From: an uncultured Prevotellaceae bacterium
GTDB lineage: Bacteria > Bacteroidota > Bacteroidia > Bacteroidales > Bacteroidaceae
Length of the DNA: 64,000 nt
Assembly: GCA_902776475.1 (NCBI GenBank)
Contig: CACYQD010000007.1
Location: forward strand, 50,553 to 114,552
Direction of reading: 5' to 3'
In this document: positions 46,614 through 54,745 of the stretch, piece after piece
Layout: every line of letters begins with the position of its first letter
Numbering within the stretch: the stretch's first letter is position 1
Notes under the pieces: generated by a model
Databases searched by the model: none
The model's input: only the letters and a program-made list of their open reading frames with translations
Told to the model about the DNA's origin: nothing
Translations under genes and position numbers: made by a program

Positions 46614-47126
46614 ATGAGAAAAATGATGATAATGGGCTTGATGGCGCTGATGGCGCTGACAGCCAATGCGCAGAAATTCGCGCTGATCGATATGGACTAT
46701 ATCCTCAAGAACATACCTGCCTACGAGCGCGCCAACGAACAGCTCAATCAGGTCTCGAAGAAATGGCAGGCTGAGGTGGAGGCCCTCAACACCGAGGCAT
46801 CCACGATGTACAAGAACTACCAGAACGAGGTGGTCTTCCTCTCACAAGAACAGAAGAAGAAGCGCCAGGAAGACATCATGGCCAAGGAGAAGGAGGCAAG
46901 CGACCTCAAGCGCAAGTACTTCGGCCCCGAGGGTGAGCTCTTCAAGAAGCGCGAGAGTCTGATGATCCCCATCCAGGAGGAGATCTACAACGCAGTGAAG
47001 GACATTTCCGAACTTCGCGGCTACTCATTGATTCTCGACCGTTCGAGCAATGCAGGCATCATCTTTGGTTCCCCGAAAATCGACATCAGCAACGAGGTGC
47101 TCGAGAAGTTGGGCTACTCGAAGTGA
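46614..47126 (+). CDS. OmpH/Skp family outer membrane chaperone (copy 1)
   Basis: A 170-residue periplasmic protein: signal peptide MRKMMIMGLMALMALTANA, then FALIDMDYILKNIPAYERAN and a long charged coiled-coil typical of Skp, which holds unfolded outer-membrane proteins for BamA. It lies 46 bp after bamA and is probably cotranscribed. C-terminal SLILDRSSNAGIIFGSP is also family-typical. Confidence 0.93.
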   Translation: MRKMMIMGLMALMALTANAQKFALIDMDYILKNIPAYERANEQLNQVSKKWQAEVEALNTEASTMYKNYQNEVVFLSQEQKKKRQEDIMAKEKEASDLKRKYFGPEGELFKKRESLMIPIQEEIYNAVKDISELRGYSLILDRSSNAGIIFGSPKIDISNEVLEKLGYSK

Positions 47127-47162
47127 TGACACGGACAGAAAATACAAATTTATGCTAAATTT

Positions 47163-47193
47163 TTTGCGGTATGCGTGGCTTTCGCTATCTTTG
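47163..47193 (+). promoter_or_regulatory. Internal promoter before the second ompH gene
   Basis: TTTG (47163-47166), 19-bp spacer, TATCTTTG (47186-47193), a near-ideal match. It would let copies 2 and 3 and murI be transcribed apart from bamA. Confidence 0.75.
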
Positions 47194-47247
47194 CAGCCGC
47201 ATTTGTCTGAATAACAAGGAAAACAATAACAATTTAACGAAACGAAA

Positions 47248-47745
47248 ATGAAAAAAGTTATTTTAATGTTGATGTTGTTCGCACCTCTTGCCACCTTCGC
47301 ACAGAAGTTCGGACATGTTGATACACAGTCGATCATCCAGTCATTGCCTGACTTCAGCCGGGCAAACGGCGAGATTGAGGCTATCGGCAAGCAGTATGAG
47401 AATGAGCTCAAGGCTTCACAGGATGAGCTTCAGCGCCTGGCCGAGGACTACGACAAGAAGAAGAGTTCGATGAACGCCACTCAGCAGCAGGAGCAGGAGA
47501 CCAAGCTCCAGGAGATGTATACCCGCATCCAGCAGCAGGCCCAGCAGAACCAGCAGGAGTTCCAGAAAGCTCAGCAGGAGAAGTTGCAGCCCATCTTCAA
47601 CAAGGTGCGCCAGGCCATCGAGACTGTCGGCAAGAGCGGAGGCTACGTCTATATCATGGAGACCGCCAACGTGCTCTACATCAACGACACAATCAGCAAG
47701 GACCTCACTTCTGAGGTGAAGGCACAGATTGCCAAGATGAAATAA
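47248..47745 (+). CDS. OmpH/Skp family outer membrane chaperone (copy 2)
   Basis: A 165-residue Skp-like protein with signal peptide ending TFA and FGHVDTQSIIQSLPDFSRANGEIE. The coiled-coil is unusually rich in Gln (AQQNQQEFQKAQQEKLQ). Behind its own promoter; a 13-bp hairpin follows it. It presumably shares the chaperone role with copies 1 and 3. Confidence 0.93.
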   Translation: MKKVILMLMLFAPLATFAQKFGHVDTQSIIQSLPDFSRANGEIEAIGKQYENELKASQDELQRLAEDYDKKKSSMNATQQQEQETKLQEMYTRIQQQAQQNQQEFQKAQQEKLQPIFNKVRQAIETVGKSGGYVYIMETANVLYINDTISKDLTSEVKAQIAKMK

Positions 47746-47768
47746 TCATTGATTCACACCAATAACAG

Positions 47769-47799
47769 GAAGGGGCAGGCAGGAAATGCCTGCCCCTTC
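47769..47799 (+). terminator. Hairpin between ompH copies 2 and 3
   Basis: Perfect 13-bp stem GAAGGGGCAGGCA/TGCCTGCCCCTTC with GGAAA loop, but no U tract. It lies 20 bp before the ATG of copy 3, so it may be an mRNA-stability hairpin or partial terminator reducing distal expression rather than a full stop. Confidence 0.6.
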
Positions 47800-47819
47800 A
47801 AGCTAAAGAACCTGTAGTC

Positions 47820-48320
47820 ATGAAAAAGTATGGATTGCTGCTTTTGATGGTCGCGCTGCCGTTGTTGGCTGGTGCCCAGGTGAAGTTTGGCTATTTCAGC
47901 TATGAGGAGGCCTTCCAGTCGATGCCAGAATATGCGCTGGCCCAGGCCAATCTCAAGGACCTCAAGTCCAAGTATGACGCCGAGATGAAGCGTGTGGAGG
48001 AGGAGTTCAACCGCAAGTACGAGGAATTTCTCGACGGCCAGGGCGACTTCGCTCCCACCATCCTTCAAAAGCGTCAGACCGAACTTCAGGAACTGCTCAA
48101 GAAGAATGTGGCATTCAAGGCTGAGTCGGCCAAACTGCTCCAGCAGGCCGAGAAGGAAGCCTATGCTCCGCTCCGCGAGAAGTTGGCCAAGGCGGTGCAG
48201 TCGATAGGCGCCAGCCGTGGCTATGCCTTCATCCTCAATACCGACGGCGATGCCTGTCCGTATATCAACCCGGAGATGGGTGAGGATGTGTCGCAACAAG
48301 TCAGGGAGGCGCTCCGATGA
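47820..48320 (+). CDS. OmpH/Skp family outer membrane chaperone (copy 3)
   Basis: A 166-residue Skp-like protein: signal peptide ending LAGA, then VKFGYFSYEEAFQSMPEYALAQANLKDLK and a coiled-coil (about 35-130). The C-terminal part ends GYAFILNTDGDACPYINPEMG, a more divergent version of the family. Its stop overlaps murI by 4 bp (ATGA), indicating translational coupling. Confidence 0.9.
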   Translation: MKKYGLLLLMVALPLLAGAQVKFGYFSYEEAFQSMPEYALAQANLKDLKSKYDAEMKRVEEEFNRKYEEFLDGQGDFAPTILQKRQTELQELLKKNVAFKAESAKLLQQAEKEAYAPLREKLAKAVQSIGASRGYAFILNTDGDACPYINPEMGEDVSQQVREALR

Positions 48321-49189
48321 CTGCAAACCGTCTGTCGCAGTCGCCAGGACCGATTGGCGTATTTGATTCCGGCTATGGTGGTCTGACCATCCTCAGCGGG
48401 ATACGCCGCCTGATGCCCGAGTATGACTATATCTACTTGGGTGACAACGCACGCGCGCCCTACGGGACGCGCTCGTTTGAGGTGGTGCGCGACTTCACCC
48501 GCCAGGCTGTGGAGTATCTGTTCGAGAAGGGCTGCCATCTGGTGGTCCTGGGCTGCAACACAGCCTCGGCGAAGGCCCTCCGCAGTTTCCAACAGCTCTA
48601 TCTCCCCCAGATCGACCCTGCCCGTCGTGTGCTCGGCATCATCATCCCCACTGCTGAGATCATCGGCAGCATCACCTGGAGCCGCCATGTGGGCGTTCTG
48701 GCCACTGAGGGCACCATCCGAAGCCGCAGCTACAACATCGAGATCGAGAAGCGCTATCCCGACATCCGGGTGACAGGCGTTCCTTGTCCGATGTGGGTGC
48801 CGCTGGTGGAAAACAACGAGGCTTCTGGCGATGGTGCGGACTATTTCGTGGAGAAATACCTCCGTCAGCTGCTCGTGGCCGATGACCAGATTGACACGGT
48901 CATCCTGGGCTGCACGCATTATCCCATGCTGGTGCCGAAAATCCGCCGCGTGCTCGATCAGTTGCATCCGGGCATGAACATCGTGGAACAAGGCACCTAT
49001 GTGGCAGAGAGCCTGAGAAACTACCTGGACCGCCATCCTGAGATGGATGCCAAGTGCAGCCGTGGCGGCAAGGTGAGATACCTGACCACGGAGAGTGCTG
49101 AGAAATTCTCAGAGAGAGCCTGTCTCTTCCTGAATGAACGGGTGGAGGTGGAGTCAGTGGTGCTTGGAGAAACAGCAGAACGCCTATAA
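48317..49189 (+). CDS. murI: Glutamate racemase
   Basis: Makes D-glutamate for peptidoglycan. A 290-residue protein with the two-cysteine mechanism visible: IGVFDSGYGGLTIL near the N-terminus (acidic residue), VVLGCNTASAKAL (first Cys) and VILGCTHYPMLVPK (second Cys). Starts within the ompH copy 3 stop. It closes the envelope cluster. Confidence 0.96.
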   Translation: MTANRLSQSPGPIGVFDSGYGGLTILSGIRRLMPEYDYIYLGDNARAPYGTRSFEVVRDFTRQAVEYLFEKGCHLVVLGCNTASAKALRSFQQLYLPQIDPARRVLGIIIPTAEIIGSITWSRHVGVLATEGTIRSRSYNIEIEKRYPDIRVTGVPCPMWVPLVENNEASGDGADYFVEKYLRQLLVADDQIDTVILGCTHYPMLVPKIRRVLDQLHPGMNIVEQGTYVAESLRNYLDRHPEMDAKCSRGGKVRYLTTESAEKFSERACLFLNERVEVESVVLGETAERL

Positions 49190-49194
49190 AACGA

Positions 49195-49222
49195 TCCCTC
49201 ACCCCAGGGAAGAGGTGAGGGA
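49195..49222. repeat. CCCTCACC palindrome between murI and the Lol permease gene
   Basis: TCCCTCACC/GGTGAGGGA 9-bp stem around a 10-nt loop, of the same palindromic family as elsewhere in the window. Located between two convergent genes, it may end both transcripts. Confidence 0.65.
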
Positions 49223-49228
49223 AGAAGG

Positions 49229-50467
49229 CTAATCTCCAAGCAGCCTTTTGCTCAGATGGCGGACGGGATACCAGACAGCAATCCATCCCACCGCAATGAC
49301 TGTGACAAACACGAGGATGATATCCCAGAAATGCACGCTGACGGGATAGGCATCCACCACAAAAGCCCCGCTGCTCCTGCCGAGACTGACGACACCGAAA
49401 GTCTGCTGTATCCAGCAGAGCAGCAGTCCCAGGATAATGCCCAGTACGGCACCTGCCGCGGCGATCATCCTGCCTTCAAACATAAAAATACTTGATATCT
49501 GCTTGTTGGAAGCGCCCAGGTTGCGCAGGGTTATCACATCGTCTTTTTTATCGATGATCAGCATCGACAGCGACCCGATGATATTGAAACAGGCCACCAT
49601 GAGGATAAAGGTGAGAAACACGTAGGCGATGAGTTTCTCGATTTTCATGATTTTGTAGGTGTCGGCCTGTTGCTCATACCGGTCCAGAACCTTGTATTTC
49701 TCACCAGCGATTTCCCTCATTTTCTTCTTCACCGCATCGAAGTTGCTGCCGGGCTTCAACCGCAGTTCCAGCGACGACACCATGCCTTGCTGTCCGAAGA
49801 GGTTGCGGGCGAAGGCAATCGAAGTGACGATGTAGTTGCGGTCGTATTTCGACTGGCTGACATTGAACACCTCGCCCACCGACAGCACGGAGTCGGCCAC
49901 GAAGGCACTCTCCGGGTCGGTCATGTCAAGCTGTCCCTCACGCTCGGGCGCATAGATATGGAGGTATCCGGGCCAGTAGGCACCGATACCGAGCATCTGC
50001 GCCAGTCTGATGCCCGGAACGCCATATTCCAGGTTTCCGGCATGCAGGTCCACTTCTTTTCCGGCATCAGGGTAAAGGATCTCGCCGAAATGGGTCAGTT
50101 GGTCGAAACTGTCCTCAACACCCTTGATGACAACCATCGACTGACGGTCGCGATAGATGGCGAGGGCCTGGTCCTCCACACTCTCCATGGCGACATCCAC
50201 CTCGGGAAGGTTTTTGATGGCCACGAGCACGGGGTCATCAGCCGGCGCCGTCTTGCCCTTGACGGGCATCACTTTGATCTGGGGGTCGAAAGAGGTGAAG
50301 AAGGATGCCACGAGGTCGTGGAATCCATTAAACACGCTCAGCGTGACCACCAGTGCCATGGTGGCCGTAGCCACGCCCACCACGGAGACGGCGCTGATGA
50401 GGTTGATGGCATGTGTGCTCTTTTTGGAGAAGAGATACCGCCTTGCGATATAGAAGGGGAAATTCAT
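49229..50467 (-). CDS. Lipoprotein-releasing ABC transporter permease (LolC/LolE family)
   Basis: A 412-residue inner-membrane protein with the FtsX/MacB layout: N-terminal helix (INLISAVSVVGVATATMALVVTLSVFNGF), a large periplasmic domain to about 265, then three C-terminal helices with ITLRNLGASNKQISSIFMFEGRMI. With an ATPase (LolD, not in this window) it extracts lipoproteins from the inner membrane for transport outward. N-terminal IARRYLFSKKSTHAINLIS is the Lol mark. It lies 17 bp after rbfA. Confidence 0.92.
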   Translation of the reverse strand: MNFPFYIARRYLFSKKSTHAINLISAVSVVGVATATMALVVTLSVFNGFHDLVASFFTSFDPQIKVMPVKGKTAPADDPVLVAIKNLPEVDVAMESVEDQALAIYRDRQSMVVIKGVEDSFDQLTHFGEILYPDAGKEVDLHAGNLEYGVPGIRLAQMLGIGAYWPGYLHIYAPEREGQLDMTDPESAFVADSVLSVGEVFNVSQSKYDRNYIVTSIAFARNLFGQQGMVSSLELRLKPGSNFDAVKKKMREIAGEKYKVLDRYEQQADTYKIMKIEKLIAYVFLTFILMVACFNIIGSLSMLIIDKKDDVITLRNLGASNKQISSIFMFEGRMIAAAGAVLGIILGLLLCWIQQTFGVVSLGRSSGAFVVDAYPVSVHFWDIILVFVTVIAVGWIAVWYPVRHLSKRLLGD

Positions 50468-50484
50468 GCTGTCGGGAAAGAGCC

Positions 50485-50820
50485 TTATTTTTTCAGGAGT
50501 TCGTCGATATGCTCGATATAGTCGAGAGAGTCGTCGATGAAGAACCTCAATTCGGGAATGATCCGCATCTGGTGCCTCACGCGCGTACCCAGTTCATATC
50601 TGATGGTCTTTTCGTTCGCATTCACGTTGCTGATGATTTCATCTGCCTTCTCCGAAGGGAATACGCTGAGGTAGGCGGTGCAGATGCTCAGGTCGGGTGA
50701 GATGCGGCAACGGGTCACGCTGACCATCACGCCGCGCATCATGCGTGTCTGCGACTGGAAGATAAGGCTCAGTTCCTTCTGCAGCAACCTTGCTATACGG
50801 TTTTGTCTGGTTTCTTGCAT
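50485..50820 (-). CDS. rbfA: 30S ribosome-binding factor RbfA
   Basis: A 111-residue KH-fold protein that helps mature the 16S rRNA 5' end. Pattern: N-terminal RQNRIARLLQKELSLIFQ, then VSVTRCRISPDLSICTAYLSVFP and C-terminal GTRVRHQMRIIPELRFFIDDSLDYIEHIDELL. It is followed by the Lol permease gene, a conserved Bacteroidales pair. Confidence 0.95.
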   Translation of the reverse strand: MQETRQNRIARLLQKELSLIFQSQTRMMRGVMVSVTRCRISPDLSICTAYLSVFPSEKADEIISNVNANEKTIRYELGTRVRHQMRIIPELRFFIDDSLDYIEHIDELLKK

Positions 50821-50823
50821 GTC

Positions 50824-51348
50824 TTATTTTCTGGTAAATTCAAGGGTATCCTTGTCTTCGTCATCGGTGCTCTGCAGTTTGAGCGTCGTATTGGTGAGTT
50901 GCAGGATTTTCATCTCCCCGTTGGTGGGCAGTTCTTTGACAAAATCACCCTTCGACTTTTCGAGCTGCTGTTCCAGCATCTGTCTCACAAATTTGCCGGT
51001 CTCAGGATTGGCCTTGGCCAGTTCTTCGGCTTCTCCGTAGAATTTGATGTCATCGATTTTCAGTTCGACGTTTTCCTCGTTTTGGTCAAAGATCAAGTTG
51101 AGGATGTCGTCCTTGCGGGTGTAGTCGCCGTTGACGATGATGTGGAAACGCATGTCCATGGAGTTTTCCTCAGCCATTGCGGCATTGACGGTGAAGGCCA
51201 TTTTATTATTCTCCTTGATGTCAAGGAGGATATTCAAGTCCATCTTGTCTTCTTTCATCTTAGCCTCCCATTGTCCGAGAAGGCTCTGAGCGGAAATGCC
51301 GGCTGCGCAGATGAGGAGCAAGCATGTCATTAATAGTTTTTTTCTCAT
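50824..51348 (-). CDS. Secreted protein of unknown function, lipocalin-like pattern
   Basis: A 174-residue protein with signal peptide MRKKLLMTCLLLICAAGISA. It begins QSLLGQWEAKM, and its alternating strands (MDLNILLDIKENNKMAFTV, MRFHIIVNGDYTRKDDILNLIF, GEMKILQLTNTTLKLQS) suggest a small lipocalin-like beta-barrel. I do not recognise a named family. Predicted periplasmic. It lies 3 bp before rbfA and 31 bp after the methyltransferase gene, in one apparent operon. Confidence 0.75.
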   Translation of the reverse strand: MRKKLLMTCLLLICAAGISAQSLLGQWEAKMKEDKMDLNILLDIKENNKMAFTVNAAMAEENSMDMRFHIIVNGDYTRKDDILNLIFDQNEENVELKIDDIKFYGEAEELAKANPETGKFVRQMLEQQLEKSKGDFVKELPTNGEMKILQLTNTTLKLQSTDDEDKDTLEFTRK

Positions 51349-51379
51349 TTTTTCTAACTTTTTTCTAAATTATTGGTGA

Positions 51380-52021
51380 TTATTCTTTCTTTCTCATGAT
51401 GGTGAGTCCGTCGCGCAGGGGCAGGATCACTTTCTCCACCCGCGGGTCAGCCGCCACGTGGTCGTTGAACTGCTCGATTCCCTGAGTCTGGGCATCGCGG
51501 TCGTAGGCGTGGTCCACCACATGGCCGTCCCAAAGGGTGTTGTCGGCCAGGATGAATCCACCGGGACGGGTCACTTGCATGGCCATCTCATAGGTGGGCA
51601 CGTAGGTGCGCTTGTCGCCGTCGATAAACACCATGTCGAAGGTGATGCCGAGCCGTGGAGCCTCTGTGATGGCGTCGCCGATGATGAAGGAGATCTTGTC
51701 GGCCACGGCCGACCCTTCTATCCAGGGACGGGTGAAGTCCTCCTGCTCATCGTTGATCTCGAAGGTGTAGAGATGTCCGTCGGCTTCGAGTCCTTCTGCC
51801 ATACAGATGGCGCTGTAGCCGCTGAAGGTGCCCACCTCGAGGATGTTCTTGGGCCGGATCATCCTCACCAGCATCCTGAGCAGACGGCCTTGCAGGTGGC
51901 CGCTGGCCATGCGCCCCCGCAGCAACTGTATGTTGGTGGCGCGGTAGAGCCGGTGGAGATAATCCCCTTCTGGATCGATGTGCCGCGCGATATAGTCATC
52001 CAATGACTCCATGCTGCTCAT
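51380..52021 (-). CDS. SAM-dependent O-methyltransferase, class I (COMT-like)
   Basis: A 213-residue cytoplasmic enzyme with the small bacterial O-methyltransferase layout: helical lid, SAM-binding ILEVGTFSGYSAICMAEGL, acidic FEINDEQ, metal-binding MVFIDGDKRTYVP and LADNTLWDGHV. The substrate is unknown. It overlaps aroQ by 4 bp. Confidence 0.92.
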   Translation of the reverse strand: MSSMESLDDYIARHIDPEGDYLHRLYRATNIQLLRGRMASGHLQGRLLRMLVRMIRPKNILEVGTFSGYSAICMAEGLEADGHLYTFEINDEQEDFTRPWIEGSAVADKISFIIGDAITEAPRLGITFDMVFIDGDKRTYVPTYEMAMQVTRPGGFILADNTLWDGHVVDHAYDRDAQTQGIEQFNDHVAADPRVEKVILPLRDGLTIMRKKE

Positions 52022-52443
52022 TTCCGGTTGCCGATGAGCGCTTCCAGAGCCAACCTGTAGGAATCGAGTCCGAATCCGCAGATCACGCCCTTGCAGGCAC
52101 TGCTGATCATCGAGTGGTGGCGGAATTCCTCACGCTGATGCACATTGGAGATATGCACCTCGATCACCGGGCACTTCAGCGACCGGATGCAGTCGTGCAG
52201 CGCCACGCTGGTGTGGGTATAGGCCCCTGCGTTGAGGATGATACCGTCGGCATCGAAACCCACCGCCTGCATCTTGTCGATCAGCACCCCTTCGACATTG
52301 CTTTGGAAATAGTCGATTTCCACCTCGGGATAAGCGTCGCGCAGACGCTTGATATAGGTGTCAAACGACTCACTGCCGTAGATGCCGGGCTCACGCACGC
52401 CGAGCAGGTTGAGGTTGGGTCCGTTGATGATTTGTATCCTCAT
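52018..52443 (-). CDS. aroQ: Type II 3-dehydroquinate dehydratase
   Basis: Third step of the shikimate pathway. A 141-residue protein with the type II marks IINGPNLNLLGVREPGIYGS, the IILNAGAYTHTSVAL segment and VIEVHISNVHQREEFRHHS. The start at 52443 (MRIQIINGPNLN) is the family N-terminus; 11 codons upstream are leader. It is divergent from xerD and heads the run aroQ, methyltransferase, secreted protein, rbfA, Lol permease. Confidence 0.96.
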   Translation of the reverse strand: MRIQIINGPNLNLLGVREPGIYGSESFDTYIKRLRDAYPEVEIDYFQSNVEGVLIDKMQAVGFDADGIILNAGAYTHTSVALHDCIRSLKCPVIEVHISNVHQREEFRHHSMISSACKGVICGFGLDSYRLALEALIGNRK

Positions 52444-52458
52444 TTCGTATTTTTTTTG

Positions 52459-52466
52459 TAATTTTG
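52459..52466 (+). promoter_or_regulatory. -7 element before xerD
   Basis: TAATTTTG 32 bp before the xerD ATG; no good -33 element at standard spacing. Confidence 0.4.
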
Positions 52467-52497
52467 CATCATCCAAGCCACAAAATTAAGAAAAATC

Positions 52498-53430
52498 ATG
52501 GAAACAGACAAGAAAAGCACGTCGAATGTTGTCGCATCCTACCGCCGCTATCTAAAATTGCAGCGCAATTTGTCTCCAAACACGCTGGATGCCTATCTCC
52601 GTGATTTGCAGAAACTGCTGGTCTATCTGCAGGGAGCGGGCATCGACGTGTCCTCAGTCACTCTGGACGACCTGCGCCATTTTGTGGCCGGCCTCCACGA
52701 CATTGGCATTGGACCGCGCTCACAGTGCCGCATCATCAGCGGCATCCGCTCCTTCTACCGTTTCATGACCCTCGACGGACGGATGGAGAACGACCCGACC
52801 CAACTCCTCGAGTCTCCGCAGTTGGGCGACCATCTGCCTGAGGTGCTCACGACCGACGAGATCGACCGCATGGAGGCCGTCATCGACCTGAGCAAGTGGG
52901 AGGGACATCGCAACAGAGCCATCGTCGAGGTGCTGTTCAGTTGCGGACTGCGGGTCTCCGAACTGGTCACGCTGCGGCTCTCATCATTATATCTCGACGA
53001 GGGCTACGTGCGTATTTTAGGCAAGGGCAGCAAGGAGCGCCTGGTGCCCATCTCCTCGAAGGCAGTCCAGGAACTGGCCTTCTGGTTTGACGACCGTTGT
53101 CAGATGAACATCAAACCAGGTGAGGAGGATTATGTGTTTCTCAACCGCCGTGGCGCGCACCTCACGCGCACGATGATCCTACTCATCATCAAGCAGTTGG
53201 CTGTCGATGCCGGCATCCACAAGACGGTCAGTCCTCACACCTTGCGCCATTCCTTCGCCACCGCCCTGCTGGAGGGCGGCGCCGACCTGCGTGCCATCCA
53301 GTCGATGCTCGGCCATGAGAGCATCGGCACCACAGAGATCTACACCCATATCGACATGACAACCCTGCGCCAGCAAATCCTCGATCATCATCCCCGCAAC
53401 ATCCCCCTCCCCCCAGGACAGGGCAAGTGA
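52498..53430 (+). CDS. xerD: Tyrosine recombinase XerD (chromosome dimer resolution)
   Basis: A 310-residue tyrosine recombinase: N-terminal SAM-like core-binding domain (SYRRYLKLQRNLSPNTLDAYLRDLQKLL) and C-terminal catalytic domain with Arg in CGLRVSEL, Lys in GKGSKERLVP, HTLRHSFAT, LGHESIGTTEIYTHI, the Tyr being the nucleophile. It resolves chromosome dimers with a XerC partner at dif. Housekeeping context (aroQ, greA) and the short N-terminus argue against an element-borne integrase. Confidence 0.93.
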   Translation: METDKKSTSNVVASYRRYLKLQRNLSPNTLDAYLRDLQKLLVYLQGAGIDVSSVTLDDLRHFVAGLHDIGIGPRSQCRIISGIRSFYRFMTLDGRMENDPTQLLESPQLGDHLPEVLTTDEIDRMEAVIDLSKWEGHRNRAIVEVLFSCGLRVSELVTLRLSSLYLDEGYVRILGKGSKERLVPISSKAVQELAFWFDDRCQMNIKPGEEDYVFLNRRGAHLTRTMILLIIKQLAVDAGIHKTVSPHTLRHSFATALLEGGADLRAIQSMLGHESIGTTEIYTHIDMTTLRQQILDHHPRNIPLPPGQGK

Positions 53431-53439
53431 GGAGCAAAT

Positions 53440-53674
53440 CTATCCCTCTCCCATTGGCCACACCCTATCCCTATCCCTCTCCCTCTGGCCATACCCTATC
53501 CCTCTCCCTCTGGGAGAGGCCAGGTGAGGGGAAAAATCCACTTCGAACCATGTAGAGGCGTCACATCGGGGCGTCTCTGTTGTTAACTGGGGACAAAAGT
53601 GAAGACGCCACACTGTGACGTCTCTACATATTTTTATATGTCCCCTCTCCCCAGAAAGAGGCCTGATGAGGGGA
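53440..53674. repeat. Dispersed palindromic repeats downstream of xerD
   Basis: 53440-53532 holds two to three CCCTCTCCCTCTGG units ending in a hairpin with GGGAGAGGCCAGGTGAGGGG. 53549-53633 holds a different pair: ATGTAGAGGCGTCACATC... on the left and the complement of ATGTAGAGACGTCACAGTG on the right, in inverted orientation about 30 bp apart. 53640-53674 is another CCCCTCTCC/GAGGGGA unit. No gene is seen between 53431 and 53700. Confidence 0.75.
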
Positions 53675-53719
53675 CAAACCTCCCAGAAACCACTCAAAAA
53701 ACAATTTTAACTGAAAAAA

Positions 53720-53751
53720 ATTGCCGAATTGAAAATATTGTACTAACTTTG
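53720..53751 (+). promoter_or_regulatory. greA promoter
   Basis: ATTG (53720-53723), 20-bp spacer, TAACTTTG (53744-53751). Transcription would start near 53758, leaving a leader of about 112 nt that includes a terminator-type hairpin. Confidence 0.7.
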
Positions 53752-53784
53752 CCGTCGAAAATAAGATAAAGCAAAATTGATTTC

Positions 53785-53826
53785 TGAATTCCGACATCCC
53801 CCAGTGTCGGAATTCAAAATTTTTTT
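53785..53826 (+). terminator. Terminator-type hairpin inside the greA leader
   Basis: Perfect 12-bp stem TGAATTCCGACA/TGTCGGAATTCA (53785-53796 with 53805-53816), 8-nt loop, AAA, then seven T (53820-53826). It lies about 30 nt after the predicted start of transcription and 43 nt before the greA ATG. A short RNA of about 65-70 nt would result if it terminates. Confidence 0.8.
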
Positions 53827-53869
53827 GCATCCAGAACAATCTGATTAACTTTAAAAAACGAATACCAAT

Positions 53870-54334
53870 ATGACTTACATGTCTCAAGAAGGCTATGACA
53901 AAATGATAGCCGAATTGCAACGATTGGAATCCATTGAGCGCCCCAAAGCCTCTGCAGCTATCGCTGAGGCCCGCGACAAGGGTGACTTGAGCGAGAACTC
54001 AGAATATGATGCCGCCAAAGAAGCCCAGGGCCATCTGGAGGACAAGATCAACCGTCTCAAACTGGCCATCTCAGAGGCCAAGATTGTCGATACGTCGAGA
54101 CTCAGTTCCGACGTTGTCCAGATTCTCTCCAAGGTGGAGATGACCAATCTCACCACCAAGGCGAAGATGTCTTACACCATCGTGAGCGAGAACGAAGCCA
54201 ATCTCCGTGAGGGCAAGATCTCAATCAAGACCCCTATTGCCCAGGGCCTGCTCAACAAGAAGGTCGGCGACGAGGTGGAGATCCAGATACCCCGCGGCAC
54301 CATCAAACTGCGTATTGACAAGATTTCGATTTAA
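53870..54334 (+). CDS. greA: Transcription elongation factor GreA
   Basis: Rescues backtracked RNA polymerase by stimulating transcript cleavage. A 154-residue protein with the N-terminal coiled coil (MIAELQRLESIERPKASAAIAEARDKGDLSENSEYDAAKE, with the acidic DLSENSEYD tip) and C-terminal FKBP-like domain ending SIKTPIAQGLLNKKVGDEVEIQIPRG. It is preceded by a leader terminator. The HIT gene follows 18 bp later. Confidence 0.96.
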   Translation: MTYMSQEGYDKMIAELQRLESIERPKASAAIAEARDKGDLSENSEYDAAKEAQGHLEDKINRLKLAISEAKIVDTSRLSSDVVQILSKVEMTNLTTKAKMSYTIVSENEANLREGKISIKTPIAQGLLNKKVGDEVEIQIPRGTIKLRIDKISI

Positions 54335-54352
54335 CCGAAAAACCCCATTGCC

Positions 54353-54745
54353 ATGAGTATTTTTTCAAAGATTGCCGCTGGTGAGATACCCAGCTACAAG
54401 TGTGCCGAAAACGAGAAATTCTATGCCTTCCTCGACATCAACCCGCTGGTGAAGGGCCACACGCTGGTCATCCCCCGCAGGGAGGTGGATTACATCTTCG
54501 ATTTGGAGGACGACGAACTGGCCGAGATGCAGGTTTTCGCCAAACATGTCGCCATCGCCATCAAGAAAGCTTTCCCCTGCGTGAAAGTCGGCATGGCCGT
54601 CCTGGGTTTGGAAGTGCCACACGCCCACATCCATCTCATTCCGATGCAGAGTGAGAAGGACATGCTTTTCTCCAATCCGAAACTGAAACTCAGTGAGGAG
54701 GAGTTCAAGGAAATCGCAGCGAAAATCCGGGCGGAGTTTAAATAA
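54353..54745 (+). CDS. HIT family nucleotide-binding protein
   Basis: A 130-residue histidine-triad protein, probably a purine nucleoside phosphoramidase or similar hydrolase. Seen: N-terminal IFSKIAAGEIPSYKCAENEKFYAFLDI and the triad LEVPHAHIHLIPM. Probably cotranscribed with greA. Its last 8 bp overlap the convergent guanylyltransferase gene. Confidence 0.93.
   Translation: MSIFSKIAAGEIPSYKCAENEKFYAFLDINPLVKGHTLVIPRREVDYIFDLEDDELAEMQVFAKHVAIAIKKAFPCVKVGMAVLGLEVPHAHIHLIPMQSEKDMLFSNPKLKLSEEEFKEIAAKIRAEFK

Noticed and set aside
52498-53430. xerD as integrase of the mobilizable element
   Set aside because: It is over 2 kb outside the element on the other side of tRNA-Leu, with housekeeping neighbours and standard XerD features.
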